A stretch of DNA of 64,000 nt, from the NCBI RefSeq assembly GCF_001643015.1, contig NZ_CP015622.1, positions 1,811,358 to 1,875,357 on the forward strand, read 5' to 3'. This document shows positions 1 to 8,542 of the stretch, one piece after another; position 1 is the first letter of the stretch, and each line of letters opens with the position of its first letter. The notes under the pieces were generated by a model. That model made no database searches. It worked only from the letters and a program-made list of their open reading frames with translations, and was not told where the DNA came from. Made by a program: the position numbers and the translations under genes. The DNA is from Corynebacterium crudilactis (GTDB lineage: Bacteria; Actinomycetota; Actinomycetes; Mycobacteriales; Mycobacteriaceae).

Positions 1-434
1 TTAACCAACCGTGGGGCTAAAAGCTTTAAAATCCGAAGTAATTGTTTTTTATGCTCAGGCAATAATGGACGCACGTCCACATCCGCGCTCGATTCCGCTG
101 CTCCCCGCAATACATCTTCATGATGGATGTAATGCTCCATACCATTACCAATGGAATCAAGGGCACACCATGGATTCATCCCTTTTGGTCCCGCTGCCCA
201 CTCTTCTACAACCTCTTCAAAAGAACGCTGTGCAGTCTTTGCAGTCAGATCATCTGAAGCATTGCCACCAAAGGGAAGCTGAGCCTTCAAATTAGATAAT
301 GGATGTTGCTCACGCACATACAGATGCACTGCAAGATCTCTGGTGGTCCACTCACCACAAAGGGTCGGCGCATCGGGCCCCTTCAATAAAAGGGCATCTT
401 TGAGCGCAATTCTTTCCACATCCGAAAGCTTCAT
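1..434 (-). CDS. TIGR03085 family protein (DinB/mycothiol-type fold), 3' end cut by the window edge
   Basis: Reading leftward from an ATG at 434, 144 codons stay open to base 1 with no stop, so the C-terminus lies outside the window. The N-terminus carries LKGPDAPTLCGEWTTRDLAV followed by HLYVREQHP, and near residue 100 MEHYIHHEDVLRG. These His-containing blocks are typical of the actinobacterial TIGR03085 group, related to mycothiol-dependent maleylpyruvate isomerase/DinB-like proteins. Function is unknown; a metal-binding helical bundle is expected. An in-frame ATG at 461 would add nine residues, but family members begin close to the 434 start. In C. glutamicum, as I recall, the equivalent gene sits directly next to rnj; here the tct/tcu genes separate them. 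Confidence 0.75.
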   Translation of the reverse strand, partial: MKLSDVERIALKDALLLKGPDAPTLCGEWTTRDLAVHLYVREQHPLSNLKAQLPFGGNASDDLTAKTAQRSFEEVVEEWAAGPKGMNPWCALDSIGNGMEHYIHHEDVLRGAAESSADVDVRPLLPEHKKQLLRILKLLAPRLV

Positions 435-498
435 GACTACGAGCCTAGACACTTTTCTCATCTCAGGTTGAACTGTTCAGTCAGTACCCACTACGCAA

Positions 499-534
499 AA
501 GAGGCGTTAAGGAAAATACTCCTTAACGCCTCTT
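499..534 (-). terminator. Rho-independent terminator of the tctCBA operon
   Basis: Near-perfect 15-bp inverted repeat (arms 499-513 and 520-534, 6-nt loop) just downstream of the tctA stop codon. Read leftward it ends in a short run of four T. It insulates tctA from the TIGR03085 gene. Confidence 0.85.
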
Positions 535-546
535 AGTCTCATCGTT

Positions 547-2094
547 TTATGCAGTGGCGAGTTCTTCCTCCACTTTCTGCGTCTCTTCCTTCTTGTTTAA
601 GTAGCGGTGACGCAGGTGCTGGTAGGCACTGATCGCAAGTCCAAGTGCCAGGAATCCGTAAATTCCCCATGTAATTGGCGAAGCAACCAGGATGGAAAGA
701 TCACCTTCAGAAACTGCTAGCGCACGGCGCAATTCAGTCTCTGCCATTGGTCCCAGAACTACTGCAATAAGCACTGGGGCAATAGGGATATTAAAGCGGC
801 GCATCATCAGTCCAAGAAGTCCCAAGCCGGTCAGAATCCAGAGGTCAGATACTGATGATCCCACCGAGTACACACCCAGTACGGACAATACTGTGATGCC
901 TGCGTAGAGGTAAGGGCGAGGAATATTCAGAAGCTTGGCCCACAGCGGTGCGAAAGACCAGTTAAGGATCAAGAGAATAATAAGGCCCAAGAAGAGAGAA
1001 GCCAGCAATGCCCAAACAAGATCTCCAGACCTTTCAAAGAGCAAAGGTCCTGGCTGCATTCCGTACTGTTGGAAAGCTGCAAGCATAATTGCCGCAGTTG
1101 CTGAAGTCGGAAGTCCCAACGCGAGGAGCGCACCCATGGCAGTTCCGGCGGTGGCATTACCTGCAGCTTCAGGAGCTGCAAGTCCCTTGATTGATCCCGT
1201 TGTGCCAAAGTCTGTATCACCAGCACGCTTCGCTAGTTGTTTTTCGGTACCGTACGCCAAAAATGTTGGAACTTCAGAACCACCAGCAGGGATAAGACCA
1301 AATGGTGCACCGAATGCGGTTCCACGAAGCCATGCAGGCAAAGCTCTTCGGAAATCAGCCTTGGACAAACGAGCCATACCCTTTGGCTGAATCAAGGTTG
1401 GCATTTCCTCACGATGAATTCGAGATGCGACTCGAAGAACTTCACCAAGCGCAAGCAATCCCACAGTAATCACGATGATGGAAATACCATCAAAGAAGTC
1501 CGGATTTCCGAACGTGAATCTAGCGGTTCCAGACGGACCATCAATACCAACCATGACAAGCGCCAAACCAATGCCCAGGGCCGCAAGACCACGGAAGACG
1601 GATTCAGCAACCACAGCCGAGATAGCCAAGAACGCACCAACCGCCAAAGCAAAGTACTCAGCAGGACCAAATACTGTCGCAAGTTTCACCAGTGTTGGAG
1701 CGAAAAATACCACCAGTGATGTTGCGATCAATCCACCAATAAAAGCACCCAGCGCTGCAGTTGCAAGAGCTTTAGCAGCCTGGCCACTTCGCGCCATGCG
1801 GTGACCTTCAAATGTAGATGCAATAGCTGAGGAATTACCTGGCGTATTTAGCAAAATACCGGCAGTGGAGTCTCCGAAGAGTCCACCAAAATAGACTCCG
1901 GCGAACATGATGAATGCGCCAGTTGGATCAAGCGCAAAGGTAATAGGCAACAAGAGAGCAACAGCCATGGCCGAACCGAGGCCAGGAAGAACACCCACTG
2001 CGGTTCCAAGAATTGCTCCGATAAGAAGCCAGAGCAGGTTCATTGGGGTTAAGGCATTAGCAAAACCGTCAAAAAGTAGCGAGAGTTGATCCAT
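547..2094 (-). CDS. tctA: Tripartite tricarboxylate transporter large permease TctA
   Basis: This 515-residue, very hydrophobic protein has the length and pattern of TctA permeases (about 12 membrane segments). The family-typical glycine-rich stretch GVLPGLGSAMAVALLLP lies at about residues 34-50, and further Gly/Pro-rich loops such as GTAMGALLALGLPTSATAA occur in the second half. It is the large channel subunit of a sodium- or proton-driven importer that works with the small TctB subunit and the extracytoplasmic binding protein TctC. It is last in the leftward tctC-tctB-tctA operon; its start touches the tctB stop. The substrate cannot be read from sequence; the neighbouring TcuA-like dehydrogenase points to a tri- or dicarboxylate such as tricarballylate or citrate. 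Confidence 0.93.
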   Translation of the reverse strand: MDQLSLLFDGFANALTPMNLLWLLIGAILGTAVGVLPGLGSAMAVALLLPITFALDPTGAFIMFAGVYFGGLFGDSTAGILLNTPGNSSAIASTFEGHRMARSGQAAKALATAALGAFIGGLIATSLVVFFAPTLVKLATVFGPAEYFALAVGAFLAISAVVAESVFRGLAALGIGLALVMVGIDGPSGTARFTFGNPDFFDGISIIVITVGLLALGEVLRVASRIHREEMPTLIQPKGMARLSKADFRRALPAWLRGTAFGAPFGLIPAGGSEVPTFLAYGTEKQLAKRAGDTDFGTTGSIKGLAAPEAAGNATAGTAMGALLALGLPTSATAAIMLAAFQQYGMQPGPLLFERSGDLVWALLASLFLGLIILLILNWSFAPLWAKLLNIPRPYLYAGITVLSVLGVYSVGSSVSDLWILTGLGLLGLMMRRFNIPIAPVLIAVVLGPMAETELRRALAVSEGDLSILVASPITWGIYGFLALGLAISAYQHLRHRYLNKKEETQKVEEELATA

Positions 2095-2777
2095 TAGAGC
2101 AGTCCTTCCAAGAAGCCGGGAGGGAGTGGCAATCCCAGTCCTTCGTTAAATGCCAATTGAATGATTGATGCAAAAAGTAGAGCTACACCGAGGTCAAAAA
2201 ATGTGCGCTTAGATCCCAATGCTCGAACGACCATCCAGAACAGAAATGTCGCTGAAAGTATCCACCCAACAGGCTTGAGAGCAACGATGAATACGACCAA
2301 ACCAACAACAACTAAACCAACAGTTTTCCAGTCGGAGTAGGTTGTCCACTGCTCGGAATAGCGACTGTACCGGCGTCGAACTCTTTCTCGGTCGACCATG
2401 CCGATATCAGAAAGCAAATCTTTGGAGAAGTTACCGCGCCCTGGATGTGGCTCTCCATCAGGAAGCTGAGGGTGTGTCAATACTGAATACAGAATTGCTG
2501 CTGCCGCCATATAAAGGAGTACTGCGATAAGGATGGGGAAAAATTGAGGGCCAGGTGTCTGAGATCCCAGCACCGTCATGGTTAATCCGCCATAAAGCAT
2601 CACCGTGGCGAAGATAACGATAACTGCAACAAATCCCAGTTCTCCTCGGCCGGCGAGCCAGCCCCAACGAGATTTAGTTCCAAGTGATTCATCTTCGTGA
2701 TGAACCAAATCCTCTGGCGAATCAAGTTCTTCTAACTTGGCGCCGTGCGCAGGATCAAGAGGCTGATTTACGGTCAT
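2094..2777 (-). CDS. tctB: Tripartite tricarboxylate transporter small subunit TctB
   Basis: At 227 residues with four predicted membrane segments, this fits the small membrane subunit TctB. Helices start at about residues 48, 84, 153 and 200. A hydrophilic loop of about 50 residues separates helices 2 and 3, and an acidic cytoplasmic tail of about 40 residues precedes helix 1. The gene overlaps tctC by 4 nt (ATGA type) and tctA by 1 nt, so the three are translationally coupled. TctB proteins are poorly conserved, so the call rests on size, topology and position between unmistakable tctC and tctA. Confidence 0.88.
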   Translation of the reverse strand: MTVNQPLDPAHGAKLEELDSPEDLVHHEDESLGTKSRWGWLAGRGELGFVAVIVIFATVMLYGGLTMTVLGSQTPGPQFFPILIAVLLYMAAAAILYSVLTHPQLPDGEPHPGRGNFSKDLLSDIGMVDRERVRRRYSRYSEQWTTYSDWKTVGLVVVGLVVFIVALKPVGWILSATFLFWMVVRALGSKRTFFDLGVALLFASIIQLAFNEGLGLPLPPGFLEGLL

Positions 2778-3757
2778 AGTCCCAACTCCTTAACAATTTG
2801 TTGTGCGGTGGCGACTTCTTCTTCAATAAACAATTCGAAATCTTCGCCTACTTGGTAGGTATCCACCCAGCTATTTCTTTTCACAGCTTCTTGCCACTCT
2901 GGTTGGTCTTTCAGCTCAGAAATAATGCTCAAAAGTTCTTGTTTTGCTTCTTCACTGATCCCCGGAGGGGCAACGAATCCTCGCCAGTTCGACATAGAGA
3001 CATCTACGCCTTGTTCCATAAAGGTTGGGACACTGTCGCCTTCGAGGCGTTCTTCTGAAGAAATTGCCAGCGCACGAAGTGTTCCCGCTTCGATTTGATC
3101 CTTGACTTCGTTATATCCAGAGATGCCAGCTGCCGTGGTGTGTGCAAGAAGTGAGTTGAGGGCTTCGCCGCCTCCAGAATATGCAATGTAGTTAACGGCA
3201 GCCGGGTCCATTCCACGAGCTTGTGCCAAAAGCCCACTGAGCAAATGGTCGATGGATCCCAATGAGCCACCACTAATAGAGTTCTCACCTGGATTTTCTT
3301 CCCAAGCGACAAGGAAGTCTTCCAAGGTCTGGAACGGTGAATCAGCAGGCACTACCAGTACTGAATAATCATCTGCCAAACGGGCAATAGGCGTGACATC
3401 TGCAAATGATTCTTCATTATCTGCTAATTCAATGGCACCGACCATGACGCCGCCTGTAGTCAAAAGCATATCTTCGCGACCCGCCTCTTGAACAAACTGA
3501 CTAAGCCCAATCGTTCCACCGGCGCCCGGGATATTGACTACCTGGGGGTTACTGACGATTCCCTGGTTACGCATTACAGCTTGCGCTTCCCTGGAAAAAC
3601 CATCCCATCCGCCACCAGGAGCAGCTGGAGCCACAATTGTCAGTTTGCTTCGAGCTGTACTCACGCCACCACTCGAAGCGGCGCTCATCAGTGCAAAAGC
3701 TGCGACCACAGCTACAAGCACTGCAAAAATTCCCAATCTGAGTTGTGAAGATTTCAT
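2774..3757 (-). CDS. tctC: Tripartite tricarboxylate transporter substrate-binding protein TctC
   Basis: A 327-residue extracytoplasmic solute receptor of the TctC/Bug family. Residues 1 to about 32 form a signal/anchor segment (SQLRLGIFAVLVAVVAAFAL) with no lipobox cysteine. The mature part begins with KLTIVAPAAPGGGWDGFSR, where Bug proteins bind the carboxylate, and later contains NIPGAGGTIGL and NYIAYSGGGEALNSLLAH, both characteristic. The ATG is preceded by AAGGAG at 6-nt spacing. It is first in tctCBA and divergent from the dehydrogenase gene at 4010; the shared spacer holds TGTATACA-type palindromes, so it is probably controlled by the GntR regulator at 5554. Substrate uncertain. Confidence 0.93.
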   Translation of the reverse strand: MKSSQLRLGIFAVLVAVVAAFALMSAASSGGVSTARSKLTIVAPAAPGGGWDGFSREAQAVMRNQGIVSNPQVVNIPGAGGTIGLSQFVQEAGREDMLLTTGGVMVGAIELADNEESFADVTPIARLADDYSVLVVPADSPFQTLEDFLVAWEENPGENSISGGSLGSIDHLLSGLLAQARGMDPAAVNYIAYSGGGEALNSLLAHTTAAGISGYNEVKDQIEAGTLRALAISSEERLEGDSVPTFMEQGVDVSMSNWRGFVAPPGISEEAKQELLSIISELKDQPEWQEAVKRNSWVDTYQVGEDFELFIEEEVATAQQIVKELGL

Positions 3758-3816
3758 GAACCACTCCTTAAGTAGTCACTCATATCAAGTTCCCCTCTCG
3801 AACACTCTTGAACGTT

Positions 3817-3832
3817 TGTATACATTTGTACA
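3817..3832. promoter_or_regulatory. Candidate GntR operator on the tctC side
   Basis: TGTATACA (3817-3824) is a perfect 8-bp palindrome and is followed at once by a second half-like element, TTGTACA (3826-3832). The same core recurs at 3964-3973 on the dehydrogenase side of this divergent spacer. FadR/FCD-type GntR proteins bind short palindromes of this sort, and such a regulator is encoded at 5554. The assignment is inferred from the repeat. Confidence 0.55.
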
Positions 3833-3940
3833 CCATGACTCAAATCACAACAACCCCTAATTTTGAAAGAAATAACAAAGTTTTCACCGTTTCTTGTTTT
3901 TATTATCAGTAATTAATGGAATTTTTATTAAACAAAGCGC

Positions 3941-3973
3941 TTGACAAAACATTATGAATACAGTTGTATACAA
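3941..3973 (+). promoter_or_regulatory. Promoter of the TcuA-like gene with overlapping palindromic operator
   Basis: A consensus -35 (TTGACA, 3941-3946) is followed after 17 nt by TTGTAT (3964-3969), a possible -10. The 10-bp perfect palindrome TTGTATACAA covers 3964-3973 and therefore overlaps the -10. This arrangement suits repression by the GntR protein. The start codon lies at 4010. Confidence 0.55.
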
Positions 3974-4009
3974 AGTGTTGGAACTTTAACCCACCTCGAA
4001 AGGATGATC

Positions 4010-5494
4010 ATGAACCAAGCTAATGCTCATGATTCACACTCTGCTGACGTTGTTGTAGTTGGCGGAGGAAACGCCGGATTCACCGCAGCCCTTGCTGCAG
4101 CTACACGCGGACGAAAAGTAATCCTCCTTGAAAGAGGCCTCGAAGAGATGGCCGGCGGAAACAGCTTCTACACCGCTGGAGCCACCCGCATTCCACACGA
4201 TGGACTTGAGGATCTCCAGGATTTCATCGAATACGATGAGCGCCATGCAAACACCGTCGTTCCTCCATACTCCGCGGAAGAATACACTGCAGACCTAGTA
4301 AAGGTGACTGAAGGAAAAAATGATCCAGCCCTCACCGAGGTTTTGGTTAAGGAAGCAGCCCCTACCCTGCGCTGGCTCAAAAACTTAGGCTTGAAGTACC
4401 GCCTCATGTACGAACGTCAGGCATATGAGCGTCCCGATGGCTCTTTCCTCTTCTGGGGTGGACTGCATGTAGGAAATGTAGGCGGCGGAGAAGGACTCAT
4501 TGCTGACCACACACGCGTCGCCTTGGAAAACGGCATCGATATTCGTTATGGGCACCGTGCAGCAGAACTTATTACCGAAGAAGGCCGCGTAGTTGGTGTC
4601 CGAGGTACAAACACCGATGGAGACTTTGAGCTTCGTGCAGAATCAGTAATCATGACTGCCGGCGGATACGAATCCAACCCTCAGTGGCGCGAAGAGCACC
4701 TCGGAGCAGGTTGGGAAAACGCAAAGGTTCGTGGCACTCCATACAACCAGGGCGACATGATCAAGGCAGCTCTTGAAATCGGTGCAGCCAAGGGCGGAGA
4801 TTTCTCCACATGCCACTCCGTACAGTGGGATGCATTCACACCAAATAATGAATCCAACCGAGAGCTCACCAACCGACTCACTCGCCAGAGCTACTTCCTC
4901 GGAGCAATCGTCAACAAGAATGGTGAACGCTTCTTGGATGAAGGCGCCGACTTCAGAAACTACACCTACGCAAAATACGGCAAGGAAATCCTCAAGCAGC
5001 CGGATTCCATCGCGTACCAGATTTTCGATGCCACATTACGCCCAATGCTACGCACCGAAGAATACGATATGCCTGGGATTTCAGTCCAGCAAGCAGATAC
5101 CATCGAAGAGCTTGCTGAAAAGATCAACATTGATCCACAGGCTTTAGCTTCGACCATCTCGGATTACAACACCAAGGTTGACCGCTCAGTTGATTTTGAT
5201 CCAACCGTCAAGGACGGCAAGTCATCTTCTACTACCCCCGTAAAATCCAACTGGGCTTCCCCACTAGAAAACGGGCCATTTTACGCATACGCCGTGACTT
5301 GTGGCATTACCTTCACCTTTGGCGGAGTCAAAACCGATACTGAAGGTCGCGTACTAGATGCGGACGGCAAGCACATTGAAGGACTCTACGCAGCGGGTGA
5401 AATGCTCGGTGGACTCTTCAGCACCAACTACCCAGGTGGTTCCGGACTTGCAGCAGGTTGTGTCTTTGGTCGACGCGCCGGGGCAATTGCTTAA
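4010..5494 (+). CDS. tcuA: FAD-dependent dehydrogenase, TcuA (tricarballylate dehydrogenase)-like
   Basis: A 494-residue flavoprotein of the fumarate reductase/succinate dehydrogenase flavoprotein fold. The N-terminal dinucleotide-binding motif is ADVVVVGGGNAGFTAALAAA, followed by a conserved acidic residue in VILLERG. The C-terminus has the second FAD contact, GLYAAGEMLGGLFSTNYPGG. TcuA of enteric bacteria oxidises tricarballylate to cis-aconitate; sequence style and the adjacent tct transporter make that or a related carboxylate the best guess. The ATG at 4010 has an AAGGA ribosome site; an upstream in-frame TTG at 3941 lies inside the -35 box and is unlikely to be used. No TcuB electron-transfer partner is encoded nearby. 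A 3-ketosteroid-type or other fumarate-reductase-like activity cannot be excluded. Confidence 0.8.
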   Translation: MNQANAHDSHSADVVVVGGGNAGFTAALAAATRGRKVILLERGLEEMAGGNSFYTAGATRIPHDGLEDLQDFIEYDERHANTVVPPYSAEEYTADLVKVTEGKNDPALTEVLVKEAAPTLRWLKNLGLKYRLMYERQAYERPDGSFLFWGGLHVGNVGGGEGLIADHTRVALENGIDIRYGHRAAELITEEGRVVGVRGTNTDGDFELRAESVIMTAGGYESNPQWREEHLGAGWENAKVRGTPYNQGDMIKAALEIGAAKGGDFSTCHSVQWDAFTPNNESNRELTNRLTRQSYFLGAIVNKNGERFLDEGADFRNYTYAKYGKEILKQPDSIAYQIFDATLRPMLRTEEYDMPGISVQQADTIEELAEKINIDPQALASTISDYNTKVDRSVDFDPTVKDGKSSSTTPVKSNWASPLENGPFYAYAVTCGITFTFGGVKTDTEGRVLDADGKHIEGLYAAGEMLGGLFSTNYPGGSGLAAGCVFGRRAGAIA

Positions 5495-5553
5495 TCCACA
5501 TAACGCTAAGATGAATTAATGCTGAAGAACTCTCTTGTTAGGAGGTACCCGTA

Positions 5554-6213
5554 ATGGCTGAATCGCGAAAAATCGACGTAGATTCCATTTATGAGGAGCT
5601 ACGAAGTGAAATCCTTGCGGGTACACACCCAGCCGGTACGCCATTCAAAGAGATCCCTCTTTCCTTGCGTTTTGACATCTCACGTACTCCCATGCGCCAA
5701 GTGCTCTCTCGCTTGGAACAAGAGCGCTTGTTAGTTCGTGAAGACCGCGGACTCAAAGTACCTGCAGCTAATCCTGAAAGTGTCGTGCAAGTATATGATC
5801 TGCGCATTCAACTAGAAGGAACCGCTGCACGCGAAGCAGCCCGCTCGCATTCCTTATCTAACCTTTTAGAACTGGAATCACTTCTAGCAAGAGACCGTTC
5901 CCTGGTAAGCCCCAGTAACGCTGAAATGATTGCTACCAATTTGGAGTTCCATGCAGCAATTTGGAAAGCAACTCAGAATTCAGTGTTGGTGGATATCTTA
6001 GAGCGCCTCACTACCCACCTTATTCAGACGCCAAGGCCTACCCTTGCTGTATCAAATAGGTGGAAAGAGTCCCTTGATGAGCACGAGGCTCTGATCCGAG
6101 CGATTGAAAACCGGGATGAGGAACTTGCCTGCACATTGGCAGAAGATCATATGAAAATTGCCAAGTCTATACGCCTCAAACTTTTTAGGGAAAAAGCCCA
6201 GCAGCTCTTCTAA
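5554..6213 (+). CDS. GntR family regulator with FCD domain, local regulator of the tct/tcu genes
   Basis: 219 residues: an N-terminal winged helix (residues 5-70, containing ISRTPMRQVLSRLEQERLL, the GntR recognition helix pattern) and an all-helical FCD ligand domain (about 80-205, with LRIQLEGTAAREAA and the HAAIWKAT metal/ligand segment). FCD proteins usually sense organic acids through a bound metal. A strong AGGAGG precedes the ATG. It lies 59 nt behind the dehydrogenase gene in the same direction and probably shares its transcript, so autoregulation through the palindromes at 3817 and 3964 is likely (inference). Confidence 0.88.
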   Translation: MAESRKIDVDSIYEELRSEILAGTHPAGTPFKEIPLSLRFDISRTPMRQVLSRLEQERLLVREDRGLKVPAANPESVVQVYDLRIQLEGTAAREAARSHSLSNLLELESLLARDRSLVSPSNAEMIATNLEFHAAIWKATQNSVLVDILERLTTHLIQTPRPTLAVSNRWKESLDEHEALIRAIENRDEELACTLAEDHMKIAKSIRLKLFREKAQQLF

Positions 6214-6228
6214 CACTCCCGCTTATTT

Positions 6229-6264
6229 AAAACACCCCAGGACTGAATGGAACTGGGGTGTTTT
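6229..6264 (+). terminator. Terminator of the tcuA-gntR transcript
   Basis: A perfect 12-bp inverted repeat, arms 6229-6240 and 6253-6264, with a 12-nt loop and an arm ending in TTTT. It starts 15 nt after the regulator stop codon. Confidence 0.85.
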
Positions 6265-6298
6265 CTCTACCCATCCAATGAACCGTGTTTTACACGAC

Positions 6299-6332
6299 AA
6301 GGGCCCACCCTTCACAAGAAGAGTGGGCCCTT
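6299..6332 (-). terminator. Hairpin downstream of rnj
   Basis: A perfect 10-bp GC-rich repeat (arms 6299-6308 and 6323-6332) lies 30 nt beyond the rnj stop. The T-rich side faces rightward rather than leftward, so it may act in both directions between the convergent genes. Confidence 0.5.
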
Positions 6333-6362
6333 GGTGGGTCTTTTCGTCGAAAAGCGTAATGC

Positions 6363-8540
6363 TTAGAGAGACTCGCGTGAAGCGCGTACCTCATCGTCGC
6401 CGATGTGTGTGGTCTCTGCAGTCATTGGAATGACAGTCGGCATGATGACCGGCTTACGCTTCCACTTCTGCTCAACGAAACGAGTCAGCTTGCGGCGAAG
6501 GTGCTGAACCATGCGGTATGGATCATTTTCGCCTTCTGCTGCTAAGTCATTCATAGTGGTCTCAGCCAGCTCGGTGACCTCGCGCATCATGGACTTCGCA
6601 TCTTCAGAGAAGCCACTGGTCTGAACGGTTGGACGCTCCAAGAGACGGCCGGTGCGGTTATCGATAACAGAAGTAATCGAGATCAATCCGCCCTCACCGA
6701 GTGAGGTACGGTCTGCCAAGATATCTGCATCGATATCGCCCATAGTGACACCGTCAACGTAGAGGTTACCGACTGGAATCTGGCCAACAACCTGTGCGCG
6801 ACCATTAACCAAATCAACAACAACACCGTTTTGTGCAAGCACAACGTTCTCGCGGTTGACACCAGTAGAGATAGCCAATTCCTTGTTGGCACGCAAGTGA
6901 CGCCATTCACCGTGAACTGGCATAACGTTCTTTGGACGAGCAGCGTTGTACAAGAACAACAACTCTCCGGAATAACCGTGACCGGAGGTGTGCACCTTGG
7001 CATCGCGACCGGTGATCACAGTCGCACCAATCTGAGCCAACATGTTGATCACACCAAACACAGCTTCTTCGTTACCTGGAACCAGGGAGGAAGAAAGGAT
7101 GATCAGATCGCCATCACGGACAGTGATCTGACGGTGCTCACGGCGTGCCATACGAGACAGCGCAGCCATTGGCTCGCCCTGGGTACCAGTGGTAATCAGC
7201 ATGACCTTGTGCGGCGCCAAACGGGATGCATCATCCATAGAGATGATGGTTCCGCGAGGTGCCTTCAGGTAGCCAAGCTTTTCCGCAATTTCCATGTTAC
7301 GAATCATGGAACGACCGTTGAAGGCAACCTTACGGTTGGATGCAACAGCTGCGTCAACAGCAGCCTGCACACGGTAAACGTTGGATGCGAAAGAAGCGAG
7401 AATAACGCGCTGCTTTGCATCTCCAACGATGCGTTTCAGGGTTGGAACAACCTCTGCTTCAGATCCAGAAACACCTGGGGTGGTGGCGTTTGTGGAATCA
7501 ATCAGCATCAGGTCGACGCCTTCATCGCCAAAGCGAGAAAGTGCAGGCAGGTCAGTTGGACGTCCATCAGGAGGAGTCTGATCCAACTTGATGTCACCTG
7601 TGTGGATAACCAAACCAGCTGGGGTCTTGATAGCAAGGCCCAAGCAATCTGGGATGGAGTGGTTAACCGCCCAGAAACGAATGTTGAATGGTCCGCGATC
7701 CTCATTGGACTGCTCGTTAACCTCAATGAGCTTTGGACGCTGGCGGTGTTCTTTACACTTTGCAGCAATCAAAGCCAAGGTGAAGCGAGAAGCCAAAATT
7801 GGGAGATCGCTACGGAGCTTCAGCAGCCATGGGATAGCACCAATGTGGTCTTCGTGTCCGTGGGTGATCACCAAAGCATCAACACGGTGCAGGTGATCCT
7901 CAATTGGACCGAAGTCTGGAAGAATCAGGTCAACGCCTGGTTCTCCAGAGGATGGGAACAGTACGCCACAGTCAACGATGAGCAGACGGTTGTTGTATTC
8001 GAATACGGTCATGTTACGGCCGATTTCAGAGATACCACCGAGTGCGTAAATACGCAGACCGTTTGCCGGAGCCTTTGGTGGCTCTGGCAGACGCTGAGTC
8101 AGGTCAGCGCCCTGCATGGACTTCACAACATTGCGACGTCCGCCACCACGATTACCGCGGTTGCCACCTTGACGGTTTTGGTTTCCGCCATTGTTGTTAG
8201 ATCCACTGTTGTTATTGGAGCCCTCGTTGGAGTTTCCAGCTCCACGACGTCCACGTCCACCACGGCGGTTGTTGGAAGAACGGTTGCGGTTGTTGTTGCC
8301 ACCGTTACCGCTATTTCCGCCACCGTTTCCGTTATCGGACTGGGAGTCTCCAGACTCTTTAGCCGGAGCAGCCTGGGAAGAATCCCGATTGTCGGTTCCG
8401 GCACTCTCAGCTTTTACAGTGCTCTGGTTGGAAGCATGTGGTGCCTGAAAAACAGGGGTATCCACATGGTTTTCCTGACCAGCCTCTGGTGGGCCCGCCT
8501 TGCGGGTAACCTTCCGGCCGCGATTTCGGGAATCATTCAT
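6363..8540 (-). CDS. rnj: Ribonuclease J
   Basis: A 725-residue metallo-beta-lactamase/beta-CASP ribonuclease that combines 5' exonuclease and endonuclease activity in mRNA decay and rRNA maturation. The zinc motif HGHEDH is at about residue 226 (VITHGHEDHIGAIPWLL), with HTGDIKLD and the beta-CASP block ASFASNVYRVQAA further on, and the C-terminal HGEWRHL and HTSGHGYSGE motifs. The first 160 or so residues are an added Asn/Gly/Arg-rich, low-complexity extension absent from Bacillus RNase J and usual in corynebacteria and mycobacteria, probably an RNA- or protein-contacting disordered tail. It begins 2 nt after the dapA stop, so the two are co-transcribed. Confidence 0.96.
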   Translation of the reverse strand: MNDSRNRGRKVTRKAGPPEAGQENHVDTPVFQAPHASNQSTVKAESAGTDNRDSSQAAPAKESGDSQSDNGNGGGNSGNGGNNNRNRSSNNRRGGRGRRGAGNSNEGSNNNSGSNNNGGNQNRQGGNRGNRGGGRRNVVKSMQGADLTQRLPEPPKAPANGLRIYALGGISEIGRNMTVFEYNNRLLIVDCGVLFPSSGEPGVDLILPDFGPIEDHLHRVDALVITHGHEDHIGAIPWLLKLRSDLPILASRFTLALIAAKCKEHRQRPKLIEVNEQSNEDRGPFNIRFWAVNHSIPDCLGLAIKTPAGLVIHTGDIKLDQTPPDGRPTDLPALSRFGDEGVDLMLIDSTNATTPGVSGSEAEVVPTLKRIVGDAKQRVILASFASNVYRVQAAVDAAVASNRKVAFNGRSMIRNMEIAEKLGYLKAPRGTIISMDDASRLAPHKVMLITTGTQGEPMAALSRMARREHRQITVRDGDLIILSSSLVPGNEEAVFGVINMLAQIGATVITGRDAKVHTSGHGYSGELLFLYNAARPKNVMPVHGEWRHLRANKELAISTGVNRENVVLAQNGVVVDLVNGRAQVVGQIPVGNLYVDGVTMGDIDADILADRTSLGEGGLISITSVIDNRTGRLLERPTVQTSGFSEDAKSMMREVTELAETTMNDLAAEGENDPYRMVQHLRRKLTRFVEQKWKRKPVIMPTVIPMTAETTHIGDDEVRASRESL

Positions 8541-8542
8541 AT

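Noticed and set aside
11..295. Open frame of 94 codons on the plus strand at the left edge
   Set aside because: Antisense to the partial TIGR03085 gene, whose family motifs are clear.
3941..4009. Extended N-terminus of the TcuA-like protein from a TTG at 3941
   Set aside because: The TTG is part of the consensus -35 element and the extension covers the promoter and operator; the ATG at 4010 has a good ribosome site.
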